A stretch of 64,000 bases of DNA, taken from Burkholderia latens (lineage in GTDB: Bacteria > Pseudomonadota > Gammaproteobacteria > Burkholderiales > Burkholderiaceae). Positions 15,933 through 24,744 of this stretch are shown piece after piece (position 1 is the stretch's first letter; each line of letters starts with the position of its first letter). Under the pieces are notes generated by a model. The model had not been told where the DNA came from, searched no databases, and saw only the letters and a program-made list of their open reading frames with translations. A program made the position numbers and the translations under genes. Where the stretch lies: contig NZ_CP013435.1 of the NCBI RefSeq assembly GCF_001718795.1, forward strand, positions 2,480,001 through 2,544,000, read 5' to 3'.

Positions 15933-17300
15933 ATGAACGCCGATACCGGCCTGCCGCTTCCCCAACGCTATTGGGCGATCGTCTGCGTCGCCCTGGGCAT
16001 CACGCTCGCCGTGCTCGACGGCGCGATCGCCAACGTCGCGCTGCCGACGATCGCGCACGATCTGCACGCGTCCGACGCCGCATCGATCTGGATCGTCAAC
16101 GCATATCAGCTCGCGGTCACGATCACGCTGCTGCCGCTTGCGTCGCTCGGCGAGCGCATCGGCTATCGACGCGTCTACATCAGCGGACTCGCGCTATTCA
16201 CCGCAGCGTCGCTCGGCTGCGCGCTCGCCGGCTCGCTACCGGCGCTTGCGGTGATGCGCGTGATCCAGGGATTCGGTGCAGCCGGCATCATGAGCGTGAA
16301 CGCGGCGCTGGTGCGGATGATCTACCCGTCGTCGATGCTCGGACGCGGGTTGTCGATCAACGCGATGGTGGTCGCGCTGTCGTCGGCGATCGGCCCGACC
16401 GTCGCATCGGCGATCCTGTCGTTTGCGTCGTGGCCGTGGCTGTTCGCGGTCAACGTGCCGATCGGCATCGCGGCGGTGTTCGGCAGCATGCGGGCGCTGC
16501 CGGCCAATCCGCTGCACGACGCACCGTACGACTTCCCGAGCGCACTGATGAACGCATGCGTGTTCGGCCTGCTGATCATGGCCGTCGACGGGCTCGGTCA
16601 CGGCGAGCGCCATGCGTACGTCGCAGCCGAGCTGGCCGTCGCGTTCGGCGTCGGCTATTTCTTCGTGAAGCGGCAGCTGTCGCAACCGGCACCGCTGCTG
16701 CCGGTCGACCTGATGCGCATTCCGATGTTCGCGCTGTCGATCGGCACGTCGGTCGCATCGTTCACGTCGCAGATGCTCGCGTTCGTCGCGCTGCCGTTCT
16801 GGCTGCAGAATTCGCTCGGGTTCTCGCAGGTCGATACCGGCCTGTACATGACCCCGTGGCCACTCGTGATCGTGTTCGCCGCCCCGCTCGCCGGCGTGCT
16901 GTCGGACCGCTACTCGGCCGGCATCCTCGGCGGCATCGGGCTCGCGCTGTTCGCGGCCGGGCTGCTGTCGCTCGCGACGATCGGCGCGCATCCGGGCACG
17001 GTCGACATCGTGTGGCGCATGGCGCTGTGCGGCGCGGGCTTCGGGCTGTTCCAGTCACCGAACAATCGCGCGATGCTGTCGTCGGCGCCGCGCGAGCGCA
17101 GCGGCGGCGCGGGCGGGATGCTGAGCACCGCTCGGCTCACCGGGCAGACGCTCGGCGCCGCGCTCGTCGCGCTGATTTTCGGGCTCGCGCCCGACCGCGG
17201 TCCGACGATCGCCCTCTATGTCGCCACGGCGTTCGCGGCGGTCGCCGCGGTGGTCAGCATGCTGCGGATCGCTTCGCCGCGGCCCGATGCGGCGAAGTAA
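15933..17300 (+). CDS. MFS transporter, DHA2 (14-helix) drug efflux type
   Basis: 455 residues with about 14 hydrophobic helices. Motif C-like and antiporter features are visible: LDGAIANVALPTIAHDL in helix 1, GERIGYRRVYISGL after helix 2 (the motif A position) and MRVIQGFGAAGIMSVNAALV in helix 4. This pattern is typical of the DHA2 family (EmrB/QacA/SmvA-like), which export toxic organic cations or drugs by proton antiport. The ATG at 15933 is used because residues upstream are not hydrophobic and the family starts just before helix 1. No regulator is adjacent. The substrate is unknown. Confidence 0.9.
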   Translation: MNADTGLPLPQRYWAIVCVALGITLAVLDGAIANVALPTIAHDLHASDAASIWIVNAYQLAVTITLLPLASLGERIGYRRVYISGLALFTAASLGCALAGSLPALAVMRVIQGFGAAGIMSVNAALVRMIYPSSMLGRGLSINAMVVALSSAIGPTVASAILSFASWPWLFAVNVPIGIAAVFGSMRALPANPLHDAPYDFPSALMNACVFGLLIMAVDGLGHGERHAYVAAELAVAFGVGYFFVKRQLSQPAPLLPVDLMRIPMFALSIGTSVASFTSQMLAFVALPFWLQNSLGFSQVDTGLYMTPWPLVIVFAAPLAGVLSDRYSAGILGGIGLALFAAGLLSLATIGAHPGTVDIVWRMALCGAGFGLFQSPNNRAMLSSAPRERSGGAGGMLSTARLTGQTLGAALVALIFGLAPDRGPTIALYVATAFAAVAAVVSMLRIASPRPDAAK

Positions 17301-17362
17301 CGCGACGCGCGCAGCCGCGGCCACCGTGGCCGTCACTGCGCTCACGCTGCAAGCATCAGGCG

Positions 17363-17944
17363 TCACGCGCCGTCGAGCGCGTCCGTCACGAAGCGCACAC
17401 GCGCCTTCACGCTGGCTCGCGGCAGCTCGATCAGCCGATACCCGTACGCCGTATAGCAGTCGACCATCGCTTCGTACGTGCGCACGGCTTCCGCGAAATC
17501 CTGCCGGCGTTCGGTGTCTTGCGCGTAGATCTCGGGCCACGGCGGCGCGATGAACACGCGCCGGTGATAGCGAAAGCGACGCGCGGCGGCCTCCGCATGC
17601 GCAGGCACCGGCAGCCCTGTCAGCCTGAGATAGCCGATCACGTCGGGCACGCCGCGATCGAAGAACACCGGCCCGCGCGCGGCGCCTGCGAGATGGTACG
17701 AGCGCATTTCCCAAGTCAGCATCAGTTCGGCGAACGCGGCGCGGTCGCGCCACGGCAGCGCCGGGCCATCGATCGCCATCTGGTCGCGGATCACGCCGCG
17801 GCCGGCCTCGTGCGAACGCGCGAAGCCGCCGCGCTCCAGCGCATCCACCAACGAGCTCTTGCCCGAGCCGGGGCCGCCCGTGACGACGAAAAAGCGCTGA
17901 CACGCATCGTCCGCGCCGCTGCCGTCGCCCGCGCGCTCAGACAT
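17363..17944 (-). CDS. P-loop AAA_28-type ATPase/kinase overlapping otsA
   Basis: 193 residues. It has Walker A GGPGSGKSSL (residues 23-32), an Asp-Arg in FFDRGVPD (Walker-B-like), and helix RFRYHRRVFIAPPWPEIYAQD followed by T-E-R. This is the AAA_28 pattern of small nucleotide-binding proteins that resemble kinases and are often annotated as predicted ATPases. The start codon lies inside the end of otsA with an 8-bp overlap, so it is cotranscribed and translationally coupled to trehalose-6-phosphate synthase. Whether it acts on trehalose metabolism is unknown. No otsB phosphatase gene is in the window. Confidence 0.85.
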   Translation of the reverse strand: MSERAGDGSGADDACQRFFVVTGGPGSGKSSLVDALERGGFARSHEAGRGVIRDQMAIDGPALPWRDRAAFAELMLTWEMRSYHLAGAARGPVFFDRGVPDVIGYLRLTGLPVPAHAEAAARRFRYHRRVFIAPPWPEIYAQDTERRQDFAEAVRTYEAMVDCYTAYGYRLIELPRASVKARVRFVTDALDGA

Positions 17945-19358
17945 GTGCGGGTCGCCGGCCCGCGCGCTGCGTGACCGATGCGGCCGCCGCGACGCTGCGC
18001 AGGTCGGCGACGAACGTATCGCGCCATACCGATAGATCGTTCTTGCGCAGCTGCGCGAGGTTGTCGCGGTGCCGCGCCTGCCGCTCCGCGAGCGGCATCG
18101 ACAGCGCGCGCTCGAGCGCGTCGGCCATCTGCGACAGATCGTACGGATTCACGAGCAGCGCGCCGCTCAGCTCCGCCGCCGCACCGGCGAACTCGGACAA
18201 CACGAGCACGCCCGGATCGGCCGGGTCCTGCGACGCGACGTACTCCTTCGCGACGAGATTCATCCCGTCGCGCAACGGCGTCACGTAGCCGACCTGCGAC
18301 ATCCGGAAGAACGCCATCAGCAGGTTGCGCTCGTACTTGCGGTTGAGGTACTGGATCGGCGCCCAGTCGAGCTGCGAAAAGCGGCCATTGATGCGGCCCG
18401 CTTCGCGTTCGAGCGTTTCGCGGATGCGTTGGTAGGTCTGCACGTCCGAGCGCGTCGGCGGCGCGATCTGCACGAGCGAGACCCGGCCCTGCCAGCCCGG
18501 CGCGTTCGCAAGCATCCGCTCGAACGACTGGAAGCGCTCGACGAGCCCCTTCGAATAGTCGAGCCGGTCGACGCTCATCACGAGCTTGCGGCCATCGAGC
18601 GCATCGCGCAGCATCTTCACCGGCTTGCGCGAGCCGTACTGCACGGCCGCCTCGGCGATCGCATCGGGGTGCACGCCGATCGGATAGGCGGCGACTTTCA
18701 CGACGCGGCCGTGCGCGTGCAGCATCCCGTCGTCGCTGGCCGCGCCGATTCCCCGCCGCTCGATGTAGTCGGTAAACGCCTGCTTGTCGGCGTCGGTCTG
18801 GAAACCGGCGACGTCGTACGCGCACATGAACTTCACGAGTTCCTCGTGCGGCGGCACGAGCCGCAGCACGTCCGGCGACGGAAACGGAATATGCAGGAAG
18901 AAGCCGATCGGATTTTTCACGCCGAGCTCGCGCAGGCAATGCGCGAACGGCAGCAGATGGTAGTCGTGCACCCAGATCAGGTCATCGGGGCGCAGCAGCG
19001 CGGCAAGCTGCTTCGCGAGCATCGCGTTCACGCGCAGATAGCCCGCATACTCTTGCCGGTCGAAGCGGGCGAGATCGCCGCGGTAGTGGAATACCGGCCA
19101 CAACGTCGCGTTCGAGAAGCCGCGGTAGTACTGGTCGTAGTCGCGTCGGGTCAGCCCGACCGTCGCATACGTGACGTTGCCGTCCCGCTGGATCGCGGGG
19201 GCGGCATCGGGCGCACCGACGATCTCGCCGTTCCAGCCAAACCACACGCCTCCGGTGTCCTTCAGCGCGTCCATCACGCCGACCGCGAGGCCTCCGGCGC
19301 TGGGGCGCGTGTCCTCGCCGACGGCGACACGGTTCGATACCACGATCAATCTGCTCAT
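17937..19358 (-). CDS. otsA: Trehalose-6-phosphate synthase
   Basis: 473 residues, a GT-B retaining glycosyltransferase (GT20) that makes trehalose 6-phosphate from UDP-glucose and glucose 6-phosphate. Visible hallmarks: IVVSNRVAVGE at the start, the GGLAVGV loop, WVHDYHLL with the Asp that binds glucose 6-phosphate, HIPFPSPDVLRLVP, SVDRLDYSKGLVERFQ with the Arg/Lys pair that holds the nucleotide phosphates, and the acidic LRDGMNLVAKEY/ELSGALLVNP end. GAGGAGGG precedes the ATG. It supports osmotic and desiccation tolerance. It is cotranscribed with the P-loop ATPase. Confidence 0.97.
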   Translation of the reverse strand: MSRLIVVSNRVAVGEDTRPSAGGLAVGVMDALKDTGGVWFGWNGEIVGAPDAAPAIQRDGNVTYATVGLTRRDYDQYYRGFSNATLWPVFHYRGDLARFDRQEYAGYLRVNAMLAKQLAALLRPDDLIWVHDYHLLPFAHCLRELGVKNPIGFFLHIPFPSPDVLRLVPPHEELVKFMCAYDVAGFQTDADKQAFTDYIERRGIGAASDDGMLHAHGRVVKVAAYPIGVHPDAIAEAAVQYGSRKPVKMLRDALDGRKLVMSVDRLDYSKGLVERFQSFERMLANAPGWQGRVSLVQIAPPTRSDVQTYQRIRETLEREAGRINGRFSQLDWAPIQYLNRKYERNLLMAFFRMSQVGYVTPLRDGMNLVAKEYVASQDPADPGVLVLSEFAGAAAELSGALLVNPYDLSQMADALERALSMPLAERQARHRDNLAQLRKNDLSVWRDTFVADLRSVAAAASVTQRAGRRPAHV

Positions 19359-19507
19359 GCGGCTTTCCCTCCTCGATTCGATTGGCTGACGCGCGGCGCG
19401 CGCCAGGGCGGCGCGGCGGTCCGGGGACGGCCGCGCGGCGATTCAGATGTGAGCGATGCAACAAAGAGCGCAATGAAATGCGGCAGCGGAATGCCGTGGC
19501 GACGGGC

Positions 19508-19753
19508 TCACGCGTCCTGCTCCTGACCGAGGTCGCGCTGATAATCGAGCCCTTCGGGGCGTGCGCCGCCCTGGTTGTGATCGCCGTCGGACGGCGTGTC
19601 GTCGGGCGTACCGGCAGGCAATGCCCCCGGCGCGTCGGTCTGCGGACGCGCGCGCTCGGCGTCGGCGTCGGGTCGCCGCGGAGCAAGCCGTTTCGGACGG
19701 CGCATGGCTGGGTGTCTCATATGCAGTGCGGCTCGGAGCCGTCGTTGAAACAT
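19508..19753 (-). CDS. Possible small Arg/Pro-rich protein upstream of otsA
   Basis: Up to 81 residues, on the same strand as otsA and 150 bp ahead of it. The N-terminal half is basic (RRPKRLAPRRP). The C-terminal half is acidic and polar (PDDTPSDGDHNQGGARPEGL followed by DYQRDLGQEQDA) and reads like true protein. There is no clear ribosome site for any of the three possible ATGs (19753, 19720, 19705), so both start and reality are uncertain. It would be cytoplasmic and largely disordered. No family is recognised. Confidence 0.4.
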   Translation of the reverse strand: MFQRRLRAALHMRHPAMRRPKRLAPRRPDADAERARPQTDAPGALPAGTPDDTPSDGDHNQGGARPEGLDYQRDLGQEQDA

Positions 19754-19999
19754 TCCATGACAATTGAGTTTAGGGCGCTAACGCGCACTTCAAGGTAACA
19801 ATTACCTTCAATTTGTAACGATTCGACCCCTGCCGCGCGGTCTGTCCGACAATAGCGCCGCGCGTACGCGCGCGAGCCGCACACTGCCGATTTGTCAAAG
19901 CTTTGCAATTTTCTTCCGACGATTGCGAAACAATGACGCGGCAAGGGGGCGCGCATGCGTCGCCGCTCACCCAGACAGGACTTGCACTCAGGGATGAAC
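19754..19999. other. AT-richer intergenic region ahead of the lipoprotein pair
   Basis: About 245 bp including a locally AT-rich stretch with GTAACAATTACC and ATTTGTAAC (19793-19820), which are partly symmetric. It must hold divergent promoters for the otsA side and the lipoproteins. No clear -35/-10 pair was settled. Confidence 0.4.
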
Positions 20000-20545
20000 A
20001 TGCGTTTCGAACCGCCGCGCCGGGCCATGCCGGCGCGCATCGCGCTGGCCGCGCTCGCCGCGGCTGCACTGCTGTCCGGCTGCAACTCGCTGTACAGCGA
20101 AGGCGCAACGGCCGGCGCCGGTATCGCGGGCGCCGCGATCGCTTCCAAGGTCACCAACAACGCAGCCGTCGCAACCGGCATCGGTCTCGGCGCCGTAGCC
20201 GGCGCGCGCGCGGGCGTCCAGTACACGCAGCGCGTCGCGCACCGCTACACGCAGGAACAGATCGCGAAGGCGGCCGGCCCGCTCGACGTCGGCGGTGTCG
20301 CGCCGTGGTCGACGCACCACTCGTTCCCGATCGAGGACGACGAGCAGGGCCGCGTGACGGTCAGCCGGATGATCAGCATCGGGCCGCTCGACTGCAAGGA
20401 AATCGTGTTTGCGGTCGACACGCCGGCGAAGGCCGACAAGGCCGCGCAATCGGCGTTCTACGTCGCGACGATCTGCCGCGACGGTCCGGTGTGGAAATGG
20501 GCGTCGGCGGAGCCCGCAACCGAGCGCTGGGGCGCGCTGCAATGA
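20000..20545 (+). CDS. Glycine-zipper lipoprotein, first of a paralogous pair
   Basis: 181 residues. The signal peptide ends in lipobox LLSGC, then an Ala/Gly-rich segment (GATAGAGIAGAAIASKV, TGIGLGAVAGARAG) forms a glycine-zipper helix. The C-terminal domain of about 110 residues ends with WKWASAEPATERWGALQ. The next gene encodes the same layout and nearly the same ending, so the two arose by duplication. The ATG at 20000 is favoured over 19994 because AGGG sits at better spacing. The last codons overlap the next start (ATGA). It is probably anchored in the outer membrane. The role is unknown. Confidence 0.8.
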   Translation: MRFEPPRRAMPARIALAALAAAALLSGCNSLYSEGATAGAGIAGAAIASKVTNNAAVATGIGLGAVAGARAGVQYTQRVAHRYTQEQIAKAAGPLDVGGVAPWSTHHSFPIEDDEQGRVTVSRMISIGPLDCKEIVFAVDTPAKADKAAQSAFYVATICRDGPVWKWASAEPATERWGALQ

Positions 20546-21036
20546 GCGGCGCGATCCGTCTCGCGGCGCTCGGCGCGCTGTGCGCGGCCAGCGTCGCGCT
20601 GTCGGGCTGCGGCTCGGTCGGCGCGGCAAGCGGCGCGCTCGCCGGCGCGGCGACGGGCCTCGTCACCGCGAACCCGGCTGTCGGCGTCGGTGTCGGCATC
20701 GCCGTGCAGGCGGCGACCGACGAGGCCGTCAACCGCACGATGAAGCAGCTCCATCAGAACCAGCAGGACGCGATCGCGCAGGCGGCGGGCGGCCTGGCTG
20801 TCGGCGAAGCGAAGCCGTGGAAGGTGAAGAACACGCTGCCGCTCGAAAACGGCGAGGGCGAAGTGCGCGTCACGCGCGCTTATTCGACGGCGCTCGCGCT
20901 ATGCAAGGAATTCGCGTTCTCGGTGAAGGACGGCGACAAGGCCGACTGGTATTTCGCGAATGCGTGTCAGCAAGGCACGCACTGGAAGTGGGCATCGGCG
21001 GAACCGGCCGTCGACCGGTGGGGCAGTCTGCAATAA
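20542..21036 (+). CDS. Glycine-zipper lipoprotein, second of a paralogous pair
   Basis: 164 residues starting inside the stop of the preceding gene (ATGA), a sign of translational coupling. The lipobox is ALSGC. A Gly/Ala-rich zipper follows (GALAGAATGLVTANPAVGVG). The C-terminal domain contains KPWKVKNTLPLENGEG, CKEFAFSV and the ending WKWASAEPAVDRWGSLQ. This last segment and the conserved Cys in CKE match the upstream paralogue (CKEIVFAV, WKWASAEPATERWGALQ). The acyl-chain anchor and zipper suggest an envelope role, perhaps as a heteromer with its neighbour. That is inferred only from coupling and similarity. Confidence 0.82.
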   Translation: MSGAIRLAALGALCAASVALSGCGSVGAASGALAGAATGLVTANPAVGVGVGIAVQAATDEAVNRTMKQLHQNQQDAIAQAAGGLAVGEAKPWKVKNTLPLENGEGEVRVTRAYSTALALCKEFAFSVKDGDKADWYFANACQQGTHWKWASAEPAVDRWGSLQ

Positions 21037-21098
21037 CGACGACGGCGCGAGGCGCGGCGCCCGAATACACGCGCTGCGCAGGTGGACGATGACGTATG

Positions 21099-21116
21099 CC
21101 GGGCCTCGCGGCCCGG
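21099..21116. terminator. Hairpin between convergent lipoprotein and ABC genes
   Basis: CCGGGCC-TCGC-GGCCCGG forms a 7-bp GC stem in the 88-bp gap between convergent genes. There is no T run, so its strength is doubtful. Confidence 0.4.
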
Positions 21117-21124
21117 CCCGTCGA

Positions 21125-22471
21125 TCAGGACTCGACGTCCTCGAGGCTGAAGATCTCGGTCTGGTCGTTGTAGGAGAAGATCTCGCCGTAACGGCCCCAG
21201 TCGATCACCGCGTCGAGCGTTTCCTCGGCTGCGCCGTCCGACAGGAAATCCTCCAGCTCCTGCTCGAACCGCACGCGCGGCGCGCGATGGCCCGGCCGTT
21301 CGTTCAGCACCTTCTTGATCCGCGCGGCGAGCGGCACGTGCTTCAGCAGATGATCCGCGAACATCAGCTTGCGTTCCTGCGTGCCGAATTCGGCGAATAC
21401 GCGCCCCGGCGGCGTCAGGAACACGTCGCCTTCGCGTACGTCCGCAAAACCGAGGTACTGCAGCACTTCTGCGATCGGGAACAGGTCGTCCACTTCAAGG
21501 TGCAGGGTACGCGCGATTTCCGGCATGTCCGCGCGGCCGTGGTACGGCGCCATTGCCAGCGTCTCGATCAGGCCGGCCATCAGGTTCGTCGACACTTGCG
21601 GCAGCCAGCTGCCGAGCTCCAGCCCCTTCTTCGTCGTCTCGCCGATCTGGCGCGCGGTCATCTTCGCGTAGATGTCGTCGACGAGCTTGCGGAACGCCGG
21701 ATCCAGCCGGTTGCGCGGATGCTTGAACGGCACCTTGATCTCGGCGATCACGCGGCCCGGGTTCGACGACAGCACGAGAATCCGGTCGCACATGAACACC
21801 GCTTCCTCGATGTTGTGCGTGACGATCAGCACCGACTTGATCGGCATCCGGCCTTGCGTCCACAGGTCGAGCAGGTCGGTACGCAGCGTCTCGGCCGTCA
21901 GCACGTCGAGCGCGGAGAACGGCTCGTCCATCAGCAGGATCGTCGGATCGACGACGAGCGCGCGTGCGAAGCCCACGCGCTGCCGCATCCCGCCCGACAG
22001 TTCGCGCGGATACGCGTTCTCGAAACCGTCGAGGCCGATCAGGTCGATCGCGGCGAGCGCACGCTCGCGCCGTTCGCGCGCGCCGACGCCGAGCGCCTCG
22101 AGCCCGGCTTCGACGTTCTGCAGCACGGTCAGCCACGGGAACAGCGCGAAGGTCTGGAACACCATCGCGACGCCTTCGGCCGGGCCGCGCAGCGGCTTGC
22201 CGAGATACGTGACTTCACCGCCGGTCGGCTCGATCAGCCCCGCGATGATCCGTAGCAGCGTCGATTTGCCCGACCCGGAGCGGCCGAGCAGCCCGACGAT
22301 CTCGCCTTCGCGCAAAGACAGGTTCGCATCGTCGAGCACGAGCAGCTCGCCCTGCGTCTTGTTGAAGCCGCGGCTCACGTGGTCGACGCGCAGGATTTCG
22401 TCGCCGAGGCGCGGCGGCTGAAGCGGCTGGGACGTCTGGACAGGGGCGTTTACAGCATTCGGATTGTGCAT
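21125..22471 (-). CDS. ABC transporter ATP-binding protein, nitrate/sulfonate type with C-terminal extension
   Basis: 448 residues. The ATPase cassette (about 25-260) has LLGRSGSGKSTLLRIIAG, LSGGMRQRVGFARAL and LLMDEPFSALD, with FQTFALFPWLTV as the Q-loop. It is closest to the nitrate/sulfonate/taurine group. The last 170 or so residues form an extra domain, the AAA-associated C-terminal type (MPEIARTLHLEVDDLFPIAE), ending in an acidic tail (YNDQTEIFSLEDVES). The start is 22 bp after the permease stop. No periplasmic binding protein is encoded next to the pair, so the substrate stays open. Confidence 0.9.
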   Translation of the reverse strand: MHNPNAVNAPVQTSQPLQPPRLGDEILRVDHVSRGFNKTQGELLVLDDANLSLREGEIVGLLGRSGSGKSTLLRIIAGLIEPTGGEVTYLGKPLRGPAEGVAMVFQTFALFPWLTVLQNVEAGLEALGVGARERRERALAAIDLIGLDGFENAYPRELSGGMRQRVGFARALVVDPTILLMDEPFSALDVLTAETLRTDLLDLWTQGRMPIKSVLIVTHNIEEAVFMCDRILVLSSNPGRVIAEIKVPFKHPRNRLDPAFRKLVDDIYAKMTARQIGETTKKGLELGSWLPQVSTNLMAGLIETLAMAPYHGRADMPEIARTLHLEVDDLFPIAEVLQYLGFADVREGDVFLTPPGRVFAEFGTQERKLMFADHLLKHVPLAARIKKVLNERPGHRAPRVRFEQELEDFLSDGAAEETLDAVIDWGRYGEIFSYNDQTEIFSLEDVES

Positions 22472-22493
22472 CGCGTTTCGCTCTCAATCGGTC

Positions 22494-24251
22494 TCAGTCG
22501 AGCCGCAGCTTCGCTTCGGCGAAGGCATACAGCGGGCGCCACAACAGGCGGTTGAACAGGGTAACGAACAGGGACATCACGGCGATGCCCAGGATGATCT
22601 TCGGGAAGTCGCCGGCGGCAGTGGTCTGCGCGATATACGCGCCGAGGCCGTGCGCCTCGATCCGGGTCGTGCCCCACTGCACCGCTTCCGACACGATGCT
22701 CGCGTTCCACGCGCCGCCCGACGCGGTAATCGCGCCGGTCACGTAGTACGGGAAGATGCCGGGCAGAATCGCCTGCCGCCACCATTGCCAGCCGCGGATC
22801 CGGAAGTTCGTCGCCGCCTCGCGATAGTCGTTCGGATAGGACGTCGCGCCGGCGATCACGTTGAAAAGGATATACCACTGCGTGCCGAGCACGATCAGCG
22901 GCGACAGCCAGATGTCGGCGTTCAGGTGAAAGCGTGCGATCACGATCACGAACACCGGGAACAGCAGGTTGGCCGGGAATGCGGCGAGGAACTGCGCGAG
23001 CGGCTGCAGCTTCTCGGCGAGCTTCGGGCGCAGCCCGATCCACACGCCGACCGGCACCCAGATCACCGACGCGATCGCAATCAGCACGACCACGCGCAAC
23101 AACGTGATCAGCCCGAGCATGATCACGTGCCCAACCTCGGCCATCGTCACGCCGGTCGCGACGAAGCTGACGACACGCCACACGATGTACGCGGTGCCGG
23201 CCAGCAACAGCGCCGCCCATGCGATGTCGACCGTGCGCGACGCCTTCTTCTCGACTTTCGGCAGCGTAAAGCGCATCGCCCCCGACAGCGGCAGGCGCAG
23301 CGGAACCCGCGCGGCCTTCGCGAAGAACCAGCCGGCTGGCACGAGCAGCTGATGAATCAGCCGCGTGCGGCGCACCAGGTCGAGCAGCCACGATTGCGGC
23401 GCGTCGCCCGACGCGGTGTTCTCCATCCGGAACTTGTCGGCCCACGCGATCAGCGGCCGGAACAGCAACTGATCGTACGCGAGGATCACGACGGTCATCG
23501 TCAGGATCACCCAGCCGATCGCGCCGAGGTTCTTGTCCGAGATCGCCTGCGCGAGATATGCGCCGATGCCCGGCAGCGTGATCGTCTGGTTGCCGACGGT
23601 GATCGCCTCCGACGCGACGACGAAGAACCAGCCGCCCGACATCGACATCATCATGTTCCAGATCAGCCCCGGCATCGAGAACGGCACCTCGAGCTTCCAG
23701 AACCGCTGCCACGACGTCAGATGGAAGCCGCGCGACACTTCGTCCAGATCGCGCGGCACCGTGCGCAGCGACTGGTAGAAGCTGAACGTCATGTTCCATG
23801 CCTGGCTCGTGAAGATCGCGAAGATCGCGGCGAGCTCGGCGCCGAGCACGCGGCTCGGAAACAGCGCGAGGAAAAACGTGACCGTAAACGAGATGAAGCC
23901 GAGCACCGGCACCGATTGCAGGATGTCGAGGACCGGGATCAGCACCATGCCCGCACGGCGGCTCTTGGCCGCGAGCGTGCCGTACACCAGCGTGAACGCG
24001 AGCGACGCGACCATCGCGGCGAGCATCCGCAGCGTGGTGCGCAACGCGTATTCGGGCAGGTTCGCCGGATCGAGCGAAATCCTCTGGGTCTGGAGGGTCC
24101 CGATCGGCGCCATCGTTTCATGGAAGCCGACAACTGCCATCGCGATCAGGCAGATGATCAGCGGGAACGCGATGAAGTCCCATCGGTTCGGCAGGACGCG
24201 CCACGCGGACGCGTTGGCGGTCCGGTTCGGATTGAAGAATCCGACGTCCAT
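22494..24251 (-). CDS. ABC transporter permease, two fused permease domains
   Basis: 585 residues with about 12 membrane helices and two binding-protein-dependent permease domains in one chain. Each has an EAA-type loop: EVSRGFHLTSWQRFWKLEVP in the first half, and EAATNFRIRGWQWWRQAILP in the second. The fused arrangement with the ATPase at 21125-22471 forms a full importer core of the nitrate/sulfonate class. It is the first gene of the two-gene operon. The 490 bp upstream hold a perfect 13-bp tandem duplication (24320-24345). Confidence 0.9.
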   Translation of the reverse strand: MDVGFFNPNRTANASAWRVLPNRWDFIAFPLIICLIAMAVVGFHETMAPIGTLQTQRISLDPANLPEYALRTTLRMLAAMVASLAFTLVYGTLAAKSRRAGMVLIPVLDILQSVPVLGFISFTVTFFLALFPSRVLGAELAAIFAIFTSQAWNMTFSFYQSLRTVPRDLDEVSRGFHLTSWQRFWKLEVPFSMPGLIWNMMMSMSGGWFFVVASEAITVGNQTITLPGIGAYLAQAISDKNLGAIGWVILTMTVVILAYDQLLFRPLIAWADKFRMENTASGDAPQSWLLDLVRRTRLIHQLLVPAGWFFAKAARVPLRLPLSGAMRFTLPKVEKKASRTVDIAWAALLLAGTAYIVWRVVSFVATGVTMAEVGHVIMLGLITLLRVVVLIAIASVIWVPVGVWIGLRPKLAEKLQPLAQFLAAFPANLLFPVFVIVIARFHLNADIWLSPLIVLGTQWYILFNVIAGATSYPNDYREAATNFRIRGWQWWRQAILPGIFPYYVTGAITASGGAWNASIVSEAVQWGTTRIEAHGLGAYIAQTTAAGDFPKIILGIAVMSLFVTLFNRLLWRPLYAFAEAKLRLD

Positions 24252-24744
24252 CAGGCGCCCTCCCCGGTAAGGCCGAACGAAGCCGGCAGACGATGTTGAT
24301 TCATGGCAAAGCGCACGGGCGCGGTAATTCGACGCGGTAATTCGATTGATTCACGATTTCACGCCGGCGCGACGCGCCGTGCGTTCAGGCTGCGCCCCGG
24401 CAGGCCGAGTCGGGCCGCGACGGCACGACACTACACCAACCTGTATTTCAGGTTCAACCGTCCGGGGCCAGGCGCGGCGCCGGGCGGCGCACGGATCGTG
24501 CCCGGCGCGCGTGCGGACGGCGCGCGGCGCGGTGCGGAGCAGCCCGGCCGCAGTCTGTCGGCCGGCATGCAGGCCCCGAATTATGCCGTGATCCGGGCCG
24601 GCCGGGAACCCGGCAGCCGCACATGGGCGCAAACCGGGCCGGCCGTCAGCGGACGGTCAAGCGAAGCAGGTATGATCGGGGCTGGCCCCCGGCATCGGTC
24701 GACCGACCGCCGCCGGGCATCGACCGACCAGCGGGAGGAAGGGA
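24252..24744. other. Intergenic region ahead of the ABC operon
   Basis: About 490 bp. It contains the tandem pair CGCGGTAATTCGA at 24320-24332 and 24333-24345, and a GC-rich half with two CGGGCCGGCCG copies. Frames here are Arg-rich shadows. The promoters of the divergent ABC operon and the 88-residue gene must lie here, but none is clear. Confidence 0.4.

Noticed and set aside
19903..21036. One long frame joining the end of the first lipoprotein region to the second
   Set aside because: Only the part from 20542 has protein-like composition and a lipobox. The upstream part is the out-of-frame shadow of the first lipoprotein.
22464..24299. Plus-strand open frame opposite the permease gene
   Set aside because: Arg/Glu/His/Asp-rich composition and no ribosome site. 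The minus strand has 12 predicted membrane helices and permease loops.
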